Below are positions 58,418-64,000 of a stretch of 64,000 nucleotides of DNA, piece after piece. Each line of letters opens with the position of its first letter. Within the stretch, counting starts at the first letter, position 1. Below the pieces are notes generated by a model, which worked only from the letters and a program-made list of their open reading frames with translations, did no database searches and was not told the DNA's origin. Position numbers and translations under genes: made by a program. Source of the DNA: Kitasatospora papulosa (lineage in GTDB: Bacteria > Actinomycetota > Actinomycetes > Streptomycetales > Streptomycetaceae); assembly GCF_000717245.1 (NCBI RefSeq), contig NZ_JNYQ01000013.1:62001-126000 (forward strand), in the 5' to 3' direction.

Positions 58418-59284
58418 ATGACACCTACGCTCGTCCGGCACCACAGGTACGCGGATTCGTCCGCCCCCGTGGACGCCGGTACCCGCGCCCGTGACTGGGC
58501 CGAGATCCAGGAGCGCATGCTGGCACCGCTGTACGAGGCGGTGTACGAGCGCCTCGAGGTCGGGGCCGGTACGCGGATGCTCTCCCTCGGCTGCGGTTCC
58601 GGGCTCGCCCTGCTGATCGCGGCCTCGCGCGGGGCACGCGTCACCGGCGTCGACACCGACCGCGAGCGCCTCGCGCTGGCCCGTGAGCGCCTCGCCTCCG
58701 ACACGGGGCGCGAGGCCGGCCCCGGGCCCGTGGAGCACCGGGCGAGGCTCCTGGACAGTGTTCCGGCAGCCGCCCCCGACGGGGAGGCCCCGTACAACCT
58801 GCTGACCGCGTTCCAGCCGATCGGCTGTGCGGCCGGGGACTCCGAGGGGCTCGCGCCCGCGCTGGCGTCCGCCGTGCCGCTGGCGGTGCGCGGAGCCACG
58901 GTGGTGCTGGCAGGCTGGGGACCGCCGGAGCGCTGCGCCACCGCGCCCGTGCTGAGGGTCGCGGCGAGGCTCACCGAGTCGACGCGTGCGCCGCGCTCCG
59001 GGAGCGGCTGGCGGCCGACCCTGCGGGACGACCTGGAGGAGGTCGCCGCGCGGGCCGGGCTCAAGCCGGACGGTTCGGGCCGGGTGTCCTGCCCGTTCGG
59101 TTACGCGGACGTGGACAGCGCGGTACGCGGCCTGCTGTCGACCGGTCTCTTCGACGCGGCGGTCCGGGCAACGGACCGTACCCAGGTGGAGAAGGAGGTC
59201 GCGGAGGCCCTGCATCCGCATCTGCGGCCCGACGGCACGGTGTGGATGCCGAACGTCTTCCGCTACCTGGTGTGTGTGACCTGA
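58418..59284 (+). CDS. SAM-dependent methyltransferase
   Basis: A 288-residue methyltransferase with motif I MLSLGCGSGLALLIA and the VTGVDTDRERL acidic loop. It is found near ffh in Streptomyces and has no known substrate. ATG 58418 (MTPTLVRHHRYADSS) is chosen over ATG 58364; neither has a strong ribosome site. It converges on ffh across a perfect hairpin. Confidence 0.82.
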   Translation: MTPTLVRHHRYADSSAPVDAGTRARDWAEIQERMLAPLYEAVYERLEVGAGTRMLSLGCGSGLALLIAASRGARVTGVDTDRERLALARERLASDTGREAGPGPVEHRARLLDSVPAAAPDGEAPYNLLTAFQPIGCAAGDSEGLAPALASAVPLAVRGATVVLAGWGPPERCATAPVLRVAARLTESTRAPRSGSGWRPTLRDDLEEVAARAGLKPDGSGRVSCPFGYADVDSAVRGLLSTGLFDAAVRATDRTQVEKEVAEALHPHLRPDGTVWMPNVFRYLVCVT

Positions 59285-59290
59285 CGGGAA

Positions 59291-59329
59291 CGTGAAGGGG
59301 CGCCCCGCCGGGCGGGGCGCCCCTTCACG
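59291..59329. terminator. Perfect bidirectional terminator hairpin
   Basis: CGTGAAGGGGCGCCCC and the complementary GGGGCGCCCCTTCACG are perfectly paired around a GCCGGGC loop, just after the methyltransferase stop and 16 bases from ffh's end. It serves both convergent genes. Confidence 0.88.
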
Positions 59330-59344
59330 CGTGCGGCGGACCGG

Positions 59345-60892
59345 TCAGCCCATGAACTTCTTGAACTCGTCCGGCAGCTCGAAGTTCTTGTCCTCCTGCG
59401 CGGGCAGGTTGAACGCGCCGCCTTGGGCCGCCTGCTCCCGGCGGGCCGCCTCGGCCGCTTCCTCGGCCTTGCGCTTCATCGGGTTGCCGCTCTTGCGCTT
59501 GCCCTTGGCCTGCTTGACCTGCTTCTTCTGACGGCCGGGGCCGCCACCCATGCCGGGCATCCCCGGCATCCCGGGCATGCCTCCGCCCTGGGCCATCTTC
59601 GACATCATCTTGCGGGCCTCGAAGAAGCGCTCCACGAGGTTCTTCACCGCGGAGACCTCGACACCGGAGCCCTTGGCGATACGGGCCCGGCGCGAGCCGT
59701 TGATGATCGTCGGCTCGGCGCGCTCCTTGGGGGTCATCGACTTGATGATCGCGGCCGTGCGGTCCACGTCGCGCTCGTCGATGTTGTTGATCTGGTCCTT
59801 GATCTGCCCCATGCCGGGCAGCATCCCGAGCAGCTTGGAGATGGAGCCCATCTTCCTGACCTGCTCCATCTGCGCCAGGAAGTCGTCGAGCGTGAAGTCC
59901 TTGCCCTTGCTCGACGCCAGCTTGGAGGCCATTTTGGAGGCCTCTTCCTGGCTGAAGGTCTTCTCCGCCTGCTCGATCAGGGTGAGGAGGTCACCCATGT
60001 CGAGGATGCGGGACGCCATGCGGTCGGGGTGGAAGGCGTCGAAGTCCTCGAGCTTCTCACCGTTCGACGCGAACATGATCTGCTTGCCCGTGACGTGGGC
60101 GATCGACAGGGCGGCACCACCGCGGGCGTCACCGTCGAGCTTGGAGAGCACCACGCCGTCGAAGCCGACGCCGTCGCGGAAGGCCTCGGCGGTGTTGACC
60201 GCGTCCTGACCGATCATCGCGTCGACGACGAAGAGGATCTCGTCGGGGCTGACGGCGTCGCGGATGTCCGCGGCCTGCCGCATCAGCTCCTCGTCGATGC
60301 CGAGGCGGCCGGCGGTGTCGACGATGACGATGTCGTGCACCTTGGCCTTGGCGAACTCGATGGAGTCCTTGGCCACCGCGACCGGGTCGCCCACGCCGTT
60401 GCCCGGCTGCGGCGCGTAGACCGCGACACCGGCGCGCTCGGCGACGACGCTCAGCTGGTTGACGGCGTTGGGGCGCTGGAGGTCGCAGGCGACCAGCAGC
60501 GGGGAGTGGCCCTGGGCCTTGAGCCAGAGGCCGAGCTTTCCGGCGAGGGTGGTCTTACCGGCACCCTGCAGACCGGCGAGCATGATCACGGTGGGCGGGT
60601 TCTTGGCGAACCGCAGCCGCCGGGTCTCGCCGCCGAGGATGCCGACGAGCTCCTCGTTGACGATCTTCACGACCTGCTGGGCGGGGTTCAGCGCCTGGGA
60701 GACCTCGGCGCCGCGCGCCCGCTCCTTGATGTTGGCGATGAACGCGCGGACGACGGGGAGGGCGACATCGGCCTCGAGCAGGGCGATACGGATCTCGCGA
60801 GCCGTGGCGTCGATGTCCGCCTCGGACAAGCGGCCCTTGCCCCTGAGGTTTTTGAAAGTCGCGCTAAGGCGGTCGGAGAGAGTATCGAACAC
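59345..60892 (-). CDS. ffh: Signal recognition particle protein
   Basis: A 515-residue SRP54-type GTPase that targets membrane and secretory proteins. N domain, G domain with Walker A LQGAGKTTLAGKLG, DTAGRL, TKLDGD-type loop VLSKLDGDARGG, and an M domain with Met-rich helices and a Gly/Met tail (GGGMPGMPGMPGMGGG). GTG 60892 is the start. It forms the core of SRP with 4.5S RNA, which is not in the window. Confidence 0.96.
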   Translation of the reverse strand: MFDTLSDRLSATFKNLRGKGRLSEADIDATAREIRIALLEADVALPVVRAFIANIKERARGAEVSQALNPAQQVVKIVNEELVGILGGETRRLRFAKNPPTVIMLAGLQGAGKTTLAGKLGLWLKAQGHSPLLVACDLQRPNAVNQLSVVAERAGVAVYAPQPGNGVGDPVAVAKDSIEFAKAKVHDIVIVDTAGRLGIDEELMRQAADIRDAVSPDEILFVVDAMIGQDAVNTAEAFRDGVGFDGVVLSKLDGDARGGAALSIAHVTGKQIMFASNGEKLEDFDAFHPDRMASRILDMGDLLTLIEQAEKTFSQEEASKMASKLASSKGKDFTLDDFLAQMEQVRKMGSISKLLGMLPGMGQIKDQINNIDERDVDRTAAIIKSMTPKERAEPTIINGSRRARIAKGSGVEVSAVKNLVERFFEARKMMSKMAQGGGMPGMPGMPGMGGGPGRQKKQVKQAKGKRKSGNPMKRKAEEAAEAARREQAAQGGAFNLPAQEDKNFELPDEFKKFMG

Positions 60893-61013
60893 GGCGCTCG
60901 TCGGTCCTCAGGGTCGGGGGCGTGGCAGGTCAGTCGCCCTCCAGGGTATCCGGACCCCGGAGAACGCAAAGCCCTCGGCCGTTTCTCGTGACGAACGGGC
61001 CCGGGCCGGGGGT

Positions 61014-63464
61014 TCAGCCCAGCTCCCGTTCCACCTCCCGGGCCACCTGCGCGGCCTGCTCCGGAGCCAGTGGTTCACCGTCCGGGTCCGTGACGTAGAA
61101 GGCGTCCACGGCGTTCGCCCCGAGCGTGGAGACATGGGCGCTGCGCACCCTCACCGCGCTCTGCTCCAGCGCGTGCCCGATCCGGTGCAGCAGCCCGGGG
61201 GCGTCCTGGGCGCGGACCTCGATGACCGTGGCCAGGCGTGAGCCCGCGGCGGCGACGGTCACCCTGGGGGGCGGGGCCTTCACTCCACGCCGCCGCGGGT
61301 AGGCCGCCTCGCGTTCGGCGAGCCTGGCCCGGATGTCCAGGGAGCCGTCCAGGGCGCGTACGAGATCGGTGCGGAGCCTCGCGGCCTGCGGGAGCGAACC
61401 GTACTCGGCCGCGACCCGCCAGCTGAGGACCAGCAGTCCGGCCGTCTCGCCCAGCTCGGTGGGGAGCTCGACGGAGCGGAGGTCGGCGGCGCGCACGGTG
61501 AGCCGGTGCAGTGCGAGGACCCCGGCCGCCGCCGGCAGGACTCCGGGACGGTCGGGCAGGGCGATGAGGAGTTCGACGCCGACGGGTTCGGGTCCGCCGT
61601 CCTCGGACGCCGGTTCGGGCCGGGTGCGCAGGGACAGGACGGGCTCACCGGTGCGCAGGGCCTCGACGGCGAGGCGTTCCTGCTCGGCGTCGGGGGCGAG
61701 CGGTTCGGGGGCGGGCGGTTCCTCGCCGGCGAGGAGGGCGGCGACACGTTTGACCAGGTCGGCGACGAGGGAGGCCCGCCAGGAGCTCCACGCTGCCGGG
61801 CCGGTGGCCAGGGCGTCGGCCTCGGTGAGGGCGTGCAGGAGTTCCAGGGTCGAGGCGCTGCCCACGGCCGTGGCGACGGAGCGGACGGTCGCGGGGTCGT
61901 CGAGGTCGCGCCGGGTGGCGGTGTCGATGAGCAGCAGGTGGTGTCGCACGAGGGTGGCGACCACGGCGACGTCCTGCTTGTCGAAACCGATGCGCGCGGC
62001 CATGTCGCGGGCGATGACCTCGCCCGCCACGGAGTGGTCCCCGGGCCAGCCCTTGCCGATGTCGTGGAGCAGGGCGGCGATCAGCAGGAGGTCGGGGCGG
62101 CCGACGCGGCGGGTGAGGTGGGAGGCGCGGACGGCCGTCTCGACGAGGTGCCGGTCCACGGTCCAGGTGTGGACGGGGTTGCGCTGCGGCCGGCAGTGCA
62201 CCCGCTCCCAGTCGGGCAGCAGGCGGGTGATGATGCCCTCCGCCTCCAGCGCCTCCCAGACGGCGACGGTGGCCCCGCCGGCGCCGAGGAGGGTGACGAG
62301 TTCCTCGCGGGCCCGGGAGGGCCACGGGACGGGGAGCGGCTGTGCCGCGGTGCCCAGGTGGCGTACGAGGTGGCGGGAGAGCGGCAGCCCCGCCTCCGCC
62401 GCCGCGGCGGCGGCCCTGAGGGTGAGCACGGGGTCGCGTTCGGGGCGGGCGGTGCGCGCGAGGACGACCTCGCCGTCGGCCTCGACCACGCCTTCGGCGA
62501 GCGGGGTGCGCTCCGGTGCGGCCTTGGCGCCGCCGAGGATCGTCCGCAGCCGCGGCCGTGCGGAGCGGGCGCGCAGGACGCGGTTGACCTCGCGCCAGGT
62601 GACGTCGGTGGCGTAGGAGACGGTGCGGGCGGCCTCGTAGACCTGGCGCAGCAGGGCGTCGGCGTCGAGCAGGCCGAGGGCCCCGGCGACCTGGTCCTGC
62701 TCCTGCAGGGCGAGGCGGTCGGTGGCCCGGCCGGTGGTCAGGTGGAGCGCGTCGCGCGCGTCGAGCAGCGTACGGCGGGCTTCCGCGAGGCCTTCGCGAG
62801 GGGCGTCCGCGACCCAGGACGCCGCGACGGCGCGCAGGGCGGTGGCGTCGCGGAGTCCGCCGCGGGCCTCCTTGAGATCGGGCTCCAGCAGGAACTGGAG
62901 CTCGCCCATGCGCTCGGCCCGTTCGCGGCAGAGCTCGTCGAGGGCGGGGAGTCGTTTGGGGGCCTGGTTGCGCCAGTCGGCGAGGACGGTGGTCCGCAGT
63001 CCGGCGACGAGGCCGAGGTCTCCGGCGACGGGCCGCGCGTCGAGCAGTCCGAGCTGGACCTTGAGGTCCTCCCCGGCGGTCCTGCGCGCCTCGCCGGGCG
63101 TGCGTACGGAGTGGTCGAGGGCGAGGCCGAGGTCCCAGACGGGGTACCAGATGCCGTCGGCGAGCGCGGCGACGGCCGCGGCGTCGGCGGTGCCGTCGTG
63201 CAGGAGCAGCAGGTCGAGGTCGCTGCGCGGCGAGAGCTCGCCGCGGCCGTATCCGCCGACGGCGACGAGGGCGGCGCCGCGGACGCCCGCCCTCTCGGCG
63301 GCCGTGGTGAACAGCCCGTCGAGCCATGCGTCGGTGAGCCGGGCCAGGGCGGCACGGCGCGGCGGCCCGGACCGCGCCTCCTGCTGGAGGAGGCGCAGCC
63401 GGGCCGCCGCGTAGCCGCTGGGTCCCGAGTCCTCGGATTCGGTCATCACTTCGGTGCTCGTCAC
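61014..63464 (-). CDS. glnD: Bifunctional PII nucleotidyltransferase GlnD
   Basis: An 816-residue nitrogen sensor. Nucleotidyltransferase motif GGYGRGELSPRSDLDLL (70-86; D82, D84), an HD domain with LLHDIGKGWPGDHS (467-472 core) and two C-terminal ACT domains (from about 620 and 745) for glutamine. In Streptomyces coelicolor the homologue adenylylates rather than uridylylates GlnK, according to published work I recall. GTG 63464 is the start, 32 bases after glnK. Confidence 0.94.
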   Translation of the reverse strand: MTSTEVMTESEDSGPSGYAAARLRLLQQEARSGPPRRAALARLTDAWLDGLFTTAAERAGVRGAALVAVGGYGRGELSPRSDLDLLLLHDGTADAAAVAALADGIWYPVWDLGLALDHSVRTPGEARRTAGEDLKVQLGLLDARPVAGDLGLVAGLRTTVLADWRNQAPKRLPALDELCRERAERMGELQFLLEPDLKEARGGLRDATALRAVAASWVADAPREGLAEARRTLLDARDALHLTTGRATDRLALQEQDQVAGALGLLDADALLRQVYEAARTVSYATDVTWREVNRVLRARSARPRLRTILGGAKAAPERTPLAEGVVEADGEVVLARTARPERDPVLTLRAAAAAAEAGLPLSRHLVRHLGTAAQPLPVPWPSRAREELVTLLGAGGATVAVWEALEAEGIITRLLPDWERVHCRPQRNPVHTWTVDRHLVETAVRASHLTRRVGRPDLLLIAALLHDIGKGWPGDHSVAGEVIARDMAARIGFDKQDVAVVATLVRHHLLLIDTATRRDLDDPATVRSVATAVGSASTLELLHALTEADALATGPAAWSSWRASLVADLVKRVAALLAGEEPPAPEPLAPDAEQERLAVEALRTGEPVLSLRTRPEPASEDGGPEPVGVELLIALPDRPGVLPAAAGVLALHRLTVRAADLRSVELPTELGETAGLLVLSWRVAAEYGSLPQAARLRTDLVRALDGSLDIRARLAEREAAYPRRRGVKAPPPRVTVAAAGSRLATVIEVRAQDAPGLLHRIGHALEQSAVRVRSAHVSTLGANAVDAFYVTDPDGEPLAPEQAAQVAREVERELG

Positions 63465-63496
63465 CCGGCTGCCTTTCCGTTCACATGGACCGTCGG

Positions 63497-63835
63497 TCAG
63501 AGTGCGTCCGGGCCGCGTTCCCCGGTGCGGACGCGGATCGCGGTGTCGACGGGCACGCTCCAGACCTTGCCGTCACCGATCTTGCCCGTCCGGGCCGCCT
63601 TGACGACCACGTCGACGAGCTGTTCGGCGTCCTCGTCCTCGACGAGCACCTCGATGCGGATCTTCGGGACGAGGTCGACGGTGTACTCGGCTCCACGGTA
63701 GACCTCGGTGTGGCCGCGCTGGCGCCCGTAGCCGCTGGCCTCCGTGACCGTGAGGCCCTGGACGCCGAAGGCCTGGAGGGCCTCCTTGATCTCGTCCAGC
63801 CGGTGCGGCTTCACGACTGCGGTGATGAGCTTCAT
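63497..63835 (-). CDS. glnK: Nitrogen regulatory PII protein
   Basis: A 112-residue PII signal protein. The T-loop GHTEVYRGAEYTVD includes Tyr51, the site modified by GlnD. It starts MKLITAVVKPHRLDEIKEAL and binds ATP and 2-oxoglutarate. The ATG overlaps amtB's TGA by four bases; AmtB is its usual membrane partner. It is sometimes named glnB. Confidence 0.96.
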   Translation of the reverse strand: MKLITAVVKPHRLDEIKEALQAFGVQGLTVTEASGYGRQRGHTEVYRGAEYTVDLVPKIRIEVLVEDEDAEQLVDVVVKAARTGKIGDGKVWSVPVDTAIRVRTGERGPDAL

Positions 63836-64000
63836 GCGTCCACCTTCTTGTTCGTCGGGGCTGCCGCGGTGCCGGGCGCCGGAGGCGTGGTGCGGGCGAT
63901 GGAGCCGCCGCCGGCACCGCTGAAGTCGTACGCCGTCTCGGCGTGCTCGACCTGGTCGATGCCGGAGACCTCGTCGTCCTCGCTGACCCGCATCCCGATC
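63832..64000 (-). CDS. amtB: Ammonium transporter, C-terminal part (5' end off window)
   Basis: Only about 55 C-terminal residues are visible: IGMRVSEDDEVSGIDQVEHA then ETAYDFSG and a Pro/Ala-rich end. The EDxEVxGIDQxEHxExAY pattern is the cytoplasmic tail of AmtB proteins that touches GlnK. It overlaps glnK by four bases. The membrane part lies beyond the window. Confidence 0.95.
   Translation of the reverse strand, partial: IGMRVSEDDEVSGIDQVEHAETAYDFSGAGGGSIARTTPPAPGTAAAPTNKKVDA

Noticed and set aside
60865..60867. A TTA (bldA-dependent) codon in ffh
   Set aside because: On the coding strand TTA is out of frame: the codons read CTT AGC. I did not find an in-frame TTA codon in the other genes I checked.
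1..64000. CRISPR arrays, insertion sequences, prophage or integrase genes
   Set aside because: No regularly spaced repeats, transposase, recombinase or phage structural motifs were seen anywhere in the window.

Overview
This is a Streptomyces chromosome segment. The DNA is about 70% G+C, with strong third-position GC bias, long antisense shadow frames, many GTG starts and tightly overlapping operons. From memory, the order amtB-glnK-glnD-ffh / rpsP-khpA-rimM-trmD-rplS-four sip genes / yraN-comM-dprA-whiG / rpsB-tsf-pyrH-frr-cdsA-rlmN is that of the S. coelicolor SCO5583-SCO5680 region. I see no IS elements, integrase genes, CRISPR arrays, tRNAs or rRNAs. This is core-chromosome sequence with one clear accessory gene near the left edge.

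Left part (1-33.5 kb). A partial acyl-CoA dehydrogenase is followed by a 524-aa protein with an N-terminal DUF4157 (eCIS-core, HELTH) domain and a C-terminal deaminase-like HxE...CxxC domain. This looks like a cargo toxin of a contractile injection system and is the most novel item here. The rest is dominated by polyamine/GABA metabolism: an aldehyde dehydrogenase with a PucR-type regulator and a TraG-like membrane ATPase beside gabT (3.8-11.1 kb); a six-gene operon of aldehyde dehydrogenase, spermidine/putrescine-type ABC transporter and PuuB-like oxidase (14.6-21.8 kb); and an aldehyde dehydrogenase divergent from an Lrp/AsnC regulator and a class-III aminotransferase (26.8-30.2 kb). Together they could carry putrescine to GABA and succinate. 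Between them lie a secreted GH18 chitinase under a DasR-type operator, a PAP2 phosphatase, a NADAR protein, a probable aminodeoxyfutalosine deaminase of menaquinone synthesis, a glycerophosphodiesterase, a methyltransferase, an ABC exporter-like pair and a LOG-like protein.

Middle part (33.5-46.5 kb). A TPP riboswitch precedes a thiBPQ-type thiamine transporter. Then come rlmN, cdsA, frr, pyrH, tsf and rpsB, all leftward, with strong intercistronic hairpins. A variant M23 peptidase-like protein runs into an antisense TetR gene.

Right part (45.7-64 kb). The sporulation sigma factor gene whiG, dprA, comM-like and yraN, DUF2469 and Nudix genes lead to four consecutive type I signal peptidases (sipZ, Y, X, W in map order). 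Next are rplS-trmD-rimM-khpA-rpsP, a SprT-like zinc protein, a methyltransferase facing ffh across a perfect hairpin, and the nitrogen-signalling genes glnD-glnK-amtB, the last cut by the window edge. Almost everything here is transcribed leftward, and many neighbours overlap by 1-11 bases, indicating translational coupling.
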